A DNA stretch of 64,000 bases from Sphingosinicella ginsenosidimutans. Lineage in GTDB: Bacteria > Pseudomonadota > Alphaproteobacteria > Sphingomonadales > Sphingomonadaceae. The stretch lies in contig NZ_VOQQ01000001.1 in the NCBI RefSeq assembly GCF_007995055.1, positions 2,649,001 to 2,713,000 of the forward strand, given 5' to 3'. Numbering within the stretch: position 1 is the first letter of the stretch; each line of letters begins with the position of its first letter. Both the position numbers and the translations under genes were made by a program. Below the pieces are notes generated by a model. That model made no database searches, was not told the DNA's origin, and worked only from the letters and a program-made list of their open reading frames with translations. This document shows, one piece after another, positions 7,476 through 14,800 of the stretch.

Positions 7476-8924
7476 ATGGTCAAGTTGACGAGCCAGTTCG
7501 CGGATTTTTTGCGGGACACGGTCAATCTCAATCAGACCCGGATCACCAACCTCGAAAACAGCATCGAGGCTCTCAAGAATTTCGTCCGCCAGTGCGATTG
7601 GGAGCCGAGGATCCGGGGGTTCGAGGAGCAGGGGTCGTGGGCGCACGACACCATCATCAAGCCGGTGGACGGCGGCGAGTTCGATGCCGATCTGCTGGTG
7701 ATGGTCGATCCGGTCGAAGGCTGGACGGCTGCGGACTATGTCCGCACGCTGGGCGAGGCCTTTGCCGACAGCGCCACCTATGGCGACAAGGCCAAGGCTT
7801 GGGATTACTGCGTCACCATCACCTATGCCGGCGAACGCAAGGTCGACCTCGCGCCGTGTGTGAAGAATCGCCTCTGGGAAGGGAGTCTTGAGGTCTGCAA
7901 CCGCGCCGCCGATCGCTTCGAACGAAGCGAGCCGATCGAATATACCAAATGGTTGCGCGAGCGGAACGCGCTGTCGGGTTCAAACTCCTTCCGCAAAGTG
8001 ACGCGGCTGCTCAAATATCTGCGGGATATCAAGACGACCTTCACCTGCCCGTCGGTGCTCCTGACCACTCTGCTCGGGCGGCAAGTGGAATGGTATGACA
8101 AGGACTCGGACGATTTTGCTGACGTTCCCACGACATTACGCACGGTCATGGGTCGCCTCGACGACTGGCTACAGGGTCGGCCGACCCGCCCCCGCGTCGA
8201 AAACCCCAAACTGACCTCAGAAGATTTCGCCAGCGGCTGGACCGACACGCAATATTCCAACTTCCGGGCCTTCATTCACAAATATCGGGGCTGGATCGAC
8301 GAAGCCTATGAGGAGGAAGACCGCAGCGAGAGCATTAAGGCGTGGCGGCGCATTTTCGGGGTTGAGTTCGCGAAAGGGGAGGAAATCCGCGCGGCCACGA
8401 GCGTCGAAAAGAGCGGCAGTCTCATGTCGTCTCTGCTGGTGACGACAGCGGCCCATGCCGACGGCATCGTCGATGCCGTCAAAAGACTGGGCGTCTCGAT
8501 TCTGCCCGCCTGGTTCTATGAGCCACCTCATATGCAGCCGCCGCGCTGGCCGGCGATCGCCAATGTCTCATCCAATGTCCAGGTCTTCGCGACCTGGCAC
8601 CCCGGGCAACACGATAGCGCGTCCCGAAGCGTCGGCCGCGATGACGTGCTACCGCGCAGAGGCGGGCTGTGGTTCGACGTCGGCATCAACGGCGGCGCTG
8701 CACTGCCCGCTGGCTATCGCGTCCAATGGCGCGTCACCAACACCGGCATGATGGCTCTAGCGCTGAACAATGGGCGTGGCGGTTTCTACCCACCCACGTC
8801 GGGAAACCGGCGTTGGGAGAGCTTAGCCTATCGCGGCGTTCACATTACCGAGGCTTTCATCATCAGACGATCGGATGACGTACTGGTGGCAAAGAGCCCA
8901 CCGTTCAGCGTCGTCATTGAATGA
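7476..8924 (+). CDS. Second CD-NTase with C-terminal sensor-like (AGS-C) region
   Basis: 482-residue nucleotidyltransferase divergent from the first. Motifs: G53-S54 in EQGSWAHDTI, D70 and D72 in FDADLLVMVD, third acidic residue D124 in RKVDLAPCV; all catalytic residues are present. After a helical region (~130-320) the C-terminal ~140 residues (from VQVFATWHPGQ... to the end) form a beta-rich part resembling the AGS-C sensor domain found fused to some SMODS synthases. The ATG at 7476 is preceded by GAACGAAAG. No effector gene follows it on this strand; the next genes are the AbiE-type pair. It may share the S-4TM effector with its divergent neighbour. AGS-C assignment is moderate. Confidence 0.8.
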   Translation: MVKLTSQFADFLRDTVNLNQTRITNLENSIEALKNFVRQCDWEPRIRGFEEQGSWAHDTIIKPVDGGEFDADLLVMVDPVEGWTAADYVRTLGEAFADSATYGDKAKAWDYCVTITYAGERKVDLAPCVKNRLWEGSLEVCNRAADRFERSEPIEYTKWLRERNALSGSNSFRKVTRLLKYLRDIKTTFTCPSVLLTTLLGRQVEWYDKDSDDFADVPTTLRTVMGRLDDWLQGRPTRPRVENPKLTSEDFASGWTDTQYSNFRAFIHKYRGWIDEAYEEEDRSESIKAWRRIFGVEFAKGEEIRAATSVEKSGSLMSSLLVTTAAHADGIVDAVKRLGVSILPAWFYEPPHMQPPRWPAIANVSSNVQVFATWHPGQHDSASRSVGRDDVLPRRGGLWFDVGINGGAALPAGYRVQWRVTNTGMMALALNNGRGGFYPPTSGNRRWESLAYRGVHITEAFIIRRSDDVLVAKSPPFSVVIE

Positions 8925-9029
8925 TCGTGCGCGACTGAGTCGCGGTCGCCCTGCATTATATCCGTGCCTTGAAAAGCGCGCGCGATAAGCGTATCTCAAT
9001 GTCGGAAACGTCGTATTTTGGTTGCACCG

Positions 9030-9623
9030 ATGAGCAGTTTGACCGATCAGATCCTCGATCGCTTCGCCACTGGCGAAACCCTGGATCGCGCCCAGCTCGC
9101 GATCGATGCCAATTACGACTCGGTCGGTCGCGCGCTGCGGCAATTGGTAGACGATGGCAAGCTGATCCGGATGGGGCGCGGCCGGTACAAGAAGGCTCTC
9201 CGGAAGGGCGCAGTCTCGGCGGCGACGATCGCCGACAGCATCCGGCGTCAGATTGATCGTTCGAAGCGAAACGTGTTTCTGCGCGGTGATTTCTCCAAGC
9301 TTGGTCGCAGCTATGACGCGGTTGGCCGGGCGTTGCGCCAACTGACCGAGCAAGGGCGATTGGTGCAGATCGGTCATGGACTCTACGCCAAGGCTGAGCG
9401 GTCACCGTTCACGGGAAAGCCGGCGCCGATCGTCGGCATCGGTCGGCTGGCGACCGAAGCGCTTGCCCGGTTGGGCAAGCCTGTCGCCCGCTCGACCTCT
9501 GATCGCGCCTACAGCAGCGGCCGGTCGACCCAGGTGCCGACCGGCCGGAAAGTGGCGGTCAGTGACCGTGTTCGCCGCCGCATCGGCTATGACGGCAATT
9601 ATGTCGTTTTCGAACGCGCCTGA
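9030..9623 (+). CDS. AbiEi-type antitoxin with duplicated winged-HTH unit
   Basis: 197-residue protein, probably the antitoxin/repressor of a type IV toxin-antitoxin pair. Two similar units are seen in tandem: residues ~29-55 (YDSVGRALRQLVDDGKLIRMGRGRYKKA) and ~94-121 (SYDAVGRALRQLTEQGRLVQIGHGLYAKA), each a winged helix. The start is the ATG of MSSLTDQIL; an earlier TTG in frame is less likely. The 3' end overlaps the AbiEii-like gene by 23 bp, the usual coupling in abiE operons. AbiEi antitoxins act by repressing the operon and by countering the toxin without direct binding. The length and the HTH repeats fit this family, though the short C-terminal part is divergent. Confidence 0.75.
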   Translation: MSSLTDQILDRFATGETLDRAQLAIDANYDSVGRALRQLVDDGKLIRMGRGRYKKALRKGAVSAATIADSIRRQIDRSKRNVFLRGDFSKLGRSYDAVGRALRQLTEQGRLVQIGHGLYAKAERSPFTGKPAPIVGIGRLATEALARLGKPVARSTSDRAYSSGRSTQVPTGRKVAVSDRVRRRIGYDGNYVVFERA

Positions 9624-10536
9624 CGGCGACGCGCTCAGCCGCGTCGCTGGTGCGCTCGCGGTCGATGAGGCCTTCATTGAGAAAGACTGGTTTGTTGTTC
9701 AGGCAATCCGGCTACTGGTCGCCCTCGAGACGCCCGACATCAAACCGGTTTTTTCCGGCGGCACCGCGCTGCTGAAGGCGCACGGCCTCATAAAGCGCTT
9801 CTCCGAGGACATCGATTTCAAGCTCGCGCTATCGGATACGTTTCTCGCCAAGTCGCCGGGCCAGCGGAAATCCGCTCTTAGCGGCTTCAAGAAGGATGTC
9901 GCGGCGGCATGGGAGGAGGCGGGTTTCACCGATCTGAAGATCGAGGCCGGGAGTGGCAACACCTTCATCAAGATCGAAATGAATTATCCGACCGTCCTGG
10001 ACGGTCACGCCGCATTGCGACCGCATATCCAGGCGGAGCTTTCGGCCAAACCGCCGCGGCTCCCGCCACATGACCGTCCATTGACGTCTTTCGTGGCGCA
10101 GTTCCGCGGGGAACCGCCCGAAGTGGCCTCGATTCCGTGCGTCGATCCTGTTGAGACGGGTGCCGACAAACTCAGCGCCTTCACCTGGCGCGCGCTCGTT
10201 CGCGAACGCGGCGGGGACAAGGACGATCCCACGATCATACGCCACGTCCACGATCTCGCGGTGCTTGAGCCGACTATCGCCACCAATAGTCATTTCGGCA
10301 TCTTGCTGGCGGAAACGCTGATCGCCGACACGCAGCGCGGCGGCGGCGCCGTCGCCGACCTTGCTCCCAAAGAACGGCTTGCCGCGATGCTGGCGCGACT
10401 GCGGGCGGATGACCTCTACGCGGAGGACTATCGCCTGTTCGTCGAAGACATGGCGTTTGAATCCGCCGAGGACATACCGTCATTTGAAGTCGCAGTGCGC
10501 GCTGTCGAGAGGTTGTCCGCCCTGCTGCCGGCCTGA
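9601..10536 (+). CDS. AbiEii/AbiGii-type nucleotidyltransferase toxin
   Basis: 311-residue protein. The block FSGGTALLKAHGLIKRFSEDIDFKL (residues ~51-75) contains the GG-T-x-L-x-K and S-E-D-I-D (68-72) motifs of the AbiEii nucleotidyltransferase family. Known members transfer nucleotides to targets such as tRNA acceptor ends or GTP and cause abortive infection. The ATG at 9601 overlaps the end of the antitoxin gene. This is the third nucleotidyltransferase-fold gene in the element. Downstream, 10537-10715 holds nothing recognisable. Confidence 0.85.
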   Translation: MSFSNAPDGDALSRVAGALAVDEAFIEKDWFVVQAIRLLVALETPDIKPVFSGGTALLKAHGLIKRFSEDIDFKLALSDTFLAKSPGQRKSALSGFKKDVAAAWEEAGFTDLKIEAGSGNTFIKIEMNYPTVLDGHAALRPHIQAELSAKPPRLPPHDRPLTSFVAQFRGEPPEVASIPCVDPVETGADKLSAFTWRALVRERGGDKDDPTIIRHVHDLAVLEPTIATNSHFGILLAETLIADTQRGGGAVADLAPKERLAAMLARLRADDLYAEDYRLFVEDMAFESAEDIPSFEVAVRAVERLSALLPA

Positions 10537-10715
10537 CGACGCCCCTGGTCACACCAGCCACCCGCCGGGTGCAAGTATCTCCGCTACGCCGCACTTCGCC
10601 ATTGCCGCCGGGGATCATCGCGGAGCGAATCGCATCGCCGCGAGCAAGCTGGGGCAGAGGGGAGACGAACTCAGATTTGCTTGGAATCTGCTGCACCGCG
10701 GGTCACCTTCACCGC

Positions 10716-10943
10716 ATGTCCGGCTCCGCGTCCCCCTATTATTCGAACGACGAAGCCGCAAATTTTCTGCGTCTTTCACCCCGAACACTGGAAAAATATC
10801 GGGTCATCGGCGGCGGGCCGCGATTCCGCAAATTTGGTCGCAGGGTCTTCTACGCCCTTGCTGATCTCGAAGAGTGGGCGGGGCTGCGCAGATGTGATTC
10901 GACCTCAGATCCTGCTTGGAAGCGGCCGCCATCATCGGCTTGA
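10716..10943 (+). CDS. Small helix-turn-helix (excisionase/AlpA-like) protein
   Basis: 75-residue protein. YYSNDEAANFLRLSPRTLEKYRVIGGGPRFRKFGRRVFYALADLEEWA is a MerR/excisionase-type HTH with the GGGPRFRKFGRRVFY wing typical of AlpA/helix-turn-helix-17 proteins. The ATG of MSGSASPYY at 10716 is chosen because the HTH starts about ten residues later. The motif resembles each of the two units in the 12708-13217 gene. Such proteins usually steer integrase directionality or regulate an element. It lies 87 bp upstream of the element-borne tRNA-Leu. Confidence 0.8.
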   Translation: MSGSASPYYSNDEAANFLRLSPRTLEKYRVIGGGPRFRKFGRRVFYALADLEEWAGLRRCDSTSDPAWKRPPSSA

Positions 10944-11030
10944 CCGCGAGCCAATCGCGTCTGGAAATCCGTCCTTCAGCCACCTATAGGGGTGGCAAGT
11001 CGATCCTTGGCCCCATGTGCCGGTCGGCAT

Positions 11031-11119
11031 GCGGGTGTGGCGGAATTGGTAGACGCAGCGGACTCAAAATCCGCCTCTGTGTGAGCAGAATGTCGGTTCG
11101 AGTCCGACCACCCGCACCA
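11031..11119 (+). tRNA. tRNA-Leu(CAA), carried by the element
   Basis: Complete class II tRNA of 89 nt with encoded CCA. Acceptor GCGGGTG (11031-11037) pairs with CACCCGC (11109-11115); D-arm GCGGAATTGGTAGACGC; anticodon stem GCGGA/TCCGC around loop CTCAAAA, so the anticodon is CAA (leucine, codon UUG); a long variable arm; T-arm with TTCGAGT loop. Its D-arm is identical to that of the split tRNA-Leu, but its acceptor, anticodon stem and variable arm differ, so it is an independent gene and not a duplication of the target. It can replace the isoacceptor destroyed by insertion. Confidence 0.97.
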
Positions 11120-11171
11120 AATAGCCTCTCACAGCCCGCCATCTTGCAAGAGGGTGGACGTGCCAAAGCAC

Positions 11172-11954
11172 CTATTTGCTCTGGCGATATTCGCCAACGC
11201 GACGGCGCCTCTCTTCCGGCATGGTGTGATCCATTCGGACGAACCAACTCGCGTCATTGTAGCTCAACAAATGCGAGGGCACCGGCGCAACCCCCAAATG
11301 CTGCGCCAAGTCTTCTGGAGTCATCACTCGCACTCTTATGGAACGCAGCGGCTCCTTTTTCGCGAGGCTCTTACATGCCTTCAAAAGCGGCCCGTCAGTG
11401 GTGAGAAAGCAGAACGAGTTGTGCCGTTCGGCGGTCCGTATATGCCATGCGTCCTGGGTGCATTTCTCGCCCAATTGCTGCTTCAGCAGCGCGTAGAGAT
11501 CATGGAAAAGCCTGTCGTCTGATTTACGCAATCGAGTCCGTTGCTGCTCGGCGGCCGATGGAAGATTCATCCACTTCGGTCCGAGCGTCGGAAACACCCA
11601 GCCGTCTACGCTCTCAATCTTGATGCCCGAGAGCAGCGAGTAATCAAAGTATCCGTAACCCCGGAAGCGCCCCATAGGCTGACGAAACTGTTCGTCACTC
11701 AGTTCAGCGGATTTGCAGAATTCGATCAGACCGAGGCGCGCGAGATGAGTCAGGCCAGTTAGATAAGTCACTTGCCTGTAGCGTTCGGACTTATTCTTCC
11801 GGCCATAGACTGGGACACGGGCAGCGTATCCGGTGGCCATCGGTTGGTTGCCCCAATTGGAGATGCCGGTCGTGATCCAACGAGTTTCATGGGTCACGGC
11901 TAGATCAAACACTGTGTTGTCGAGCAAAACGCGCAACGGCTCCCTGCCGGCCAT
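11172..11954 (-). CDS. PIN-like domain protein, function unknown
   Basis: 260 residues from the chosen start MAGREPLRVLLDNTVF. A first acidic residue in a beta strand (LLDNTV, D12) and a later block QDAWHIRTAERHNSFCFLTTDGPLLKAC follow the PIN nuclease pattern (D-x3-A...h-h-T-x-D). PIN proteins are Mg-dependent ribonucleases, many acting on tRNA or rRNA as VapC toxins. The middle ~150 residues are larger than in a simple VapC. The frame extends upstream to another ATG at 12068 and beyond; that part is arginine-rich and looks untranslated. The gene is convergent with the element tRNA-Leu, 52 bp apart. Codons are AT-richer than the backbone. The assignment is tentative. Confidence 0.6.
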   Translation of the reverse strand: MAGREPLRVLLDNTVFDLAVTHETRWITTGISNWGNQPMATGYAARVPVYGRKNKSERYRQVTYLTGLTHLARLGLIEFCKSAELSDEQFRQPMGRFRGYGYFDYSLLSGIKIESVDGWVFPTLGPKWMNLPSAAEQQRTRLRKSDDRLFHDLYALLKQQLGEKCTQDAWHIRTAERHNSFCFLTTDGPLLKACKSLAKKEPLRSIRVRVMTPEDLAQHLGVAPVPSHLLSYNDASWFVRMDHTMPEERRRRVGEYRQSK

Positions 11955-12226
11955 ATCTCTGCGAGCCTTACGGGTCGCAACATTGAGGCGCGCCGCCGCA
12001 ATTCGGGGAAACAGCCTGAATCGTATCCTCTCGGGGAGGGTGCGGAGACGGGCAAGCGGGCGAAACATCGACCCATTGTATGTCTCGGATCGTCGGCTTC
12101 TACCACTTTCGAGCCCGTCGGCCTTGCGCCCAGGCCGAAGCTCGTGAACCGGATAGCGGCTCACGCCTGCGCGGATCGAGATGTTCACGTTAATAGAATC
12201 CGATTTCAGGAAGTGGGGGTGAATCC

Positions 12227-12742
12227 ATGTTTTGTCCGAACGCGATCGATTGGGGAAACGTTGCCGACTGGGTATCGGGAGCTGGTGCATTCGCTGCGGT
12301 GGTCACTGCCCTCCATATTGCCGGAAGCGAACGGCGGTCCGCCACCAAGGCGCGAGAGATCGCCTCGAATGAGGCGCACGAGCGGCGCGCCCAGGTCATT
12401 GCGGAGGCCATTCGATTGGCGGGTGAAGTCGAGGCGATCGCCAGGAGTTATGTGCAGTTGGTCAGCTTCGGGGGTGGTGAGGGGCAATCCAAACGACGAG
12501 ATTTGCTCGATGACATCGATGGTGTCCGTCGGCAGCTCGACGCGCTTCAGCAGTTTCCCAATTCCGATCCGCGACTGTTCGCGGAAATCGGTCGAACCGC
12601 TTCAGATTGCCGCACGGAGGCTGAAGTGATCGATATGAGCACCTCCTATGCCGCGCAGATCATGACGCGACTCGCTGAGCACATGGCGCATCGTCGCGAC
12701 GCCCTCATTACGCTGTCTCGACTGGCTGAACCTCAGGGATGA
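12227..12742 (+). CDS. Hypothetical protein with N-terminal hydrophobic helix
   Basis: 171 residues; I do not recognise a family. A possible single membrane helix lies at residues ~10-32 (NVADWVSGAGAFAAVVTALHIA). A charged, mainly helical and probably coiled-coil part follows (RRSATKAREIASNEAHERRAQVIAEAIRLAGEVEAI), like many phage or island proteins with a short anchor and cytoplasmic tail. The 3' end overlaps the convergent tandem-HTH gene by 35 bp. Position in the element and AT-richer codons mark it as cargo. Confidence 0.7.
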   Translation: MFCPNAIDWGNVADWVSGAGAFAAVVTALHIAGSERRSATKAREIASNEAHERRAQVIAEAIRLAGEVEAIARSYVQLVSFGGGEGQSKRRDLLDDIDGVRRQLDALQQFPNSDPRLFAEIGRTASDCRTEAEVIDMSTSYAAQIMTRLAEHMAHRRDALITLSRLAEPQG

Positions 12743-13217
12743 GTTCGCGCGGCAGTTCCTGACAGGAGCGCTGCCGCCGCGCCCAGCCAAGCAGTTCGTC
12801 TACCGGGTAGTGAATACGCCTCCCGAAACGGCAAAAGCGTGGGCCGCCGCCCTCGCTGCGATAATTTGCCAGGCAAAAGCTGGTGACGGTCAGGAACCGG
12901 GCGGCGGTTGGCGTATCGGCCAGGAACACGGCACCTGGCGGAGCGGCTTCCGGCAAGTCGAGCTGTGGCCACGCGCCATCGGCGCTATCCAGACCGGCCC
13001 ATTGCAGCAAATCCACCCAAGCATAGCGGATCCAACGCCCGAATTTGTAGTAAGGCGGGCCGCTGCCGAGATTGCGGTAGCAGGCAAGCGTGTGGCGCCT
13101 CACCTTGAGGAACCGCGCCGCCTCTGTCGGATCGGCGAGCGGCAACGAATCCAGCGCCTCGACAAAAATCAGGCGCGCGCCCGGCGGCAGCGTCATGCGA
13201 TCGGGCTCAGCGGTCAT
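12708..13217 (-). CDS. Tandem HTH (two excisionase-like units) protein
   Basis: 169-residue protein with two similar HTH units in one chain. The first runs DPTEAARFLKVRRHTLACYRNLGSGPPYYKFGRWIRYAWVDLLQWA and the second DTPTAARFLTVTSFCLANYRSEGGGPRFCRFGRRIHYPVDELLGWA. Each is like the single unit at 10716-10943. The start overlaps the integrase stop by 11 bp, so it is co-translated with the integrase, as expected for a recombination directionality factor or element repressor. A two-unit chain could bind a pair of sites such as the internally repeated GGAGCC motif near the element ends; that link is inference. Confidence 0.8.
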   Translation of the reverse strand: MTAEPDRMTLPPGARLIFVEALDSLPLADPTEAARFLKVRRHTLACYRNLGSGPPYYKFGRWIRYAWVDLLQWAGLDSADGAWPQLDLPEAAPPGAVFLADTPTAARFLTVTSFCLANYRSEGGGPRFCRFGRRIHYPVDELLGWARRQRSCQELPRELIPEVQPVETA

Positions 13218-14510
13218 TGGCCGCCCTCCGCAACGGAACGCCGCTGCCGCTGTAGGGCATCGGCGGCCGAACGACCTTGCCGCCGGCGGGCAGCGTGTCG
13301 GGCGGGCGGTTGAGCCAAGGGGAGGGGGCCTTGCCCTTTGACCGGATGATCGTCGCGCGCCGGTCGGCGACGATCTCCGCGGCGGCGCGGACCTGATCGT
13401 CCTCGACATGGACGTAGCGCATGAACATCGTGACCGTCTTGTGCGCGGTCAGCGTCATGCCGACCTTCAGCGGGATGCCGGAATTGGCGATGTCGGTCGC
13501 GGCGCGGTGGCGGATGCCGTGGGTGCCGACATGGACGAGGCCGCTGGCGGTCAGGATACGCTTCCACGCCGCCCAATAGCTGTGCTTGCTCATCCGCCGC
13601 TGCGGATTGGTGACTGCGGGCACGACATAGGGCGAGTCATGAAAGCGCGGCGCGTTCCGGAGCAGGTCGTAGGCTTCCTCGCTGAGCGGCTTGGAGATGC
13701 CGCCGGTCTTACTGTCGGGCCAGACCACGCGCCGCTCGTCGAAGTCGATCCAGTCCCATTCGAGGCTGGTGATCTCGGACATGCGCGCCGCGAACGCGAA
13801 CTGGAGCCGGATGGCGAGAATGTAGGACGGATGCTCCACGCCTCGGCCTCGGCGCGGTCGAGATAGTCGAAGAGCTTGGCCAGCTCGACATTCCTGATGA
13901 GCCGAGTGCGCCGCCCTTCCGGATATTTGGGGACGAGCCGGCACGGATTGGTGCCGTCCCTGCGATGGCCCCACAGCTCGGCGCAGTTGAACATCTTCTT
14001 GAGGCAGGCGAGCACCTTGTTGGCCGCGCCGGGGATGTGGACCATGTCGCGCATCATGTCTGCGATGTCGGTGCGAGTGATCGCTTCGACCTTGAGCTTG
14101 CCCAGGCGCGGCTTGATGTGGACCCTGATGTAGCTGCGGTTGGACCTGACCGTGCTCGGCTTGTTGTTCGGGATCGAATGGCGGGTGATGAACTCGTCGC
14201 ACAGCGTCCGCACGGTCGGATTGCCGCGCGCCTTCGCCTTTTCGAGCGAAGGATCGCCGCCTTCGCGCACGACGGCGAGCCACTTCTGGGCGATCGTGCG
14301 GGCCTGCTCGACGGTGAGCTCGCCCCACAGGCCGATCGCCGGCTTGCGCCGCTCGCCGCCGATCGTGCGGTACTGGAGCATGAACACCTTACGGCCGCCG
14401 GGCGTCACCTTGCACAGGAAGCCCGGCGCCTCGGTGTCGCGCAGCTCATAGTCGCACGCGCCCGCTACGGCGGCTTCGACACTGCGCTTGGTGAGCTTGA
14501 GCGTCGCCAT
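13207..14510 (-). pseudogene. P4-type tyrosine integrase, disrupted by a one-base frameshift
   Basis: The N-terminal part (from MATLKLTKRSVEAAV at 14510) has the DUF4102 integrase DNA-binding domain (LRDTEAPGFLCKVTPGGRKVFMLQYR) and a SAM-like core-binding domain. Near 13840-13842 the frame breaks after LFDYLDRAEAE. The next frame continues with VEHPSYILAIRLQFAFAARMSEITSLEWDWID (catalytic Arg in ARMSE), the HGIRHRAAT box (H-x-x-R) and the nucleophile Tyr in MRYVHVED, stopping at 13207. Restoring one C on the plus strand (CGCC to CGCCC) would rejoin the frames as ...AEAEGVEHPS.... As given, no full-length integrase is made; this could be a real mutation or a sequencing error. Confidence 0.88.
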
Positions 14511-14534
14511 CTTCGTCCCTCAAACCCGATTTCC

Positions 14535-14553
14535 AGGAGCCACATAGGAGCCA
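14535..14553 (+). repeat. 19-bp direct repeat near right end of element
   Basis: AGGAGCCACATAGGAGCCA, identical in sequence and orientation to 3939-3957. It lies 24 bp upstream of the integrase start codon, so a protein bound here could also control integrase transcription. Both copies are preceded by a similar CGATTTC-type stretch a few bases upstream. Confidence 0.75.
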
Positions 14554-14683
14554 AGCGGCGGAAAATCGGGGCGTGCTGCATCTCAGCCGGGCGAACAATA
14601 AAGCTGGACAAACCAATGAAAAACATCGATATATCCAGCTCCGGCCTAGTCCGGCAAAGACGGGCGTAGCACGTCTGGGCAAC

Positions 14684-14690
14684 CTCAAAA
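14684..14690 (+). repeat. Right attachment core (attR side), CTCAAAA
   Basis: Second copy of the 7-bp core also found at 3825-3831. Here it is followed by TCGAG, the 3' anticodon stem strand of the disrupted tRNA-Leu, while the bases before it (GGGCAAC) belong to the element. Confidence 0.8.
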
Positions 14691-14736
14691 TCGAGTTCCG
14701 CAAGGAGTGCCCGTTCGACTCGGGCCAGGGGCACCA
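14684..14736 (+). pseudogene. 3' half of the split tRNA-Leu(CAA) gene
   Basis: Anticodon loop CTCAAAA, 3' stem TCGAG (14691-14695), variable arm TTCCGCAAGGAGT with a TCC/GGA stem, T-arm GCCCG-TTCGACT-CGGGC (14709-14725), acceptor CAGGGGC (14726-14732) and ACCA. The acceptor pairs perfectly with GCCCCTG at 3793-3799, and TCGAG pairs with CTCGA at 3820-3824, about 10.9 kb away. The element supplies no matching 5' half before the loop, so this copy is inactive. Confidence 0.9.
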
Positions 14737-14800
14737 TCCGCTTCCTCTTTCCAGCGCGCGCCGGCTCGGGCATGGTCGCGTTGAAAGGTTGTGCGCGTAG

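Larger units (their letters stand above)
3825..14690. mobile_element. Integrative element inserted in the anticodon loop of tRNA-Leu(CAA)
   Basis: A ~10.86 kb insertion bounded by two copies of the 7-bp core CTCAAAA (3825-3831 and 14684-14690). The flanks rejoin into a complete tRNA-Leu. It carries a P4-type tyrosine integrase next to the right end (frameshifted), a 19-bp direct repeat close to each end, small HTH proteins of the excisionase type, anti-phage cargo (CBASS-like module, AbiE-type pair) and an intact tRNA-Leu(CAA). Cargo genes use more AT-rich codons than the flanking backbone. No conjugation, replication or phage structural gene was seen, so it is best described as a genomic island or satellite-like element. 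Confidence 0.9.

Noticed and set aside
10984..11247. 87-codon minus-strand open frame across the element tRNA-Leu
   Set aside because: Its translation (GGRTRTDILLTQ...) is the antisense of the tRNA gene, a common false gene.
13830..13850. Programmed -1 frameshift in the integrase
   Set aside because: No slippery heptamer is seen at the junction (GAGGCCGAGGCGTGGAG on the minus strand), and P4-type integrases are not known to need one; a base deletion or sequencing error is simpler.
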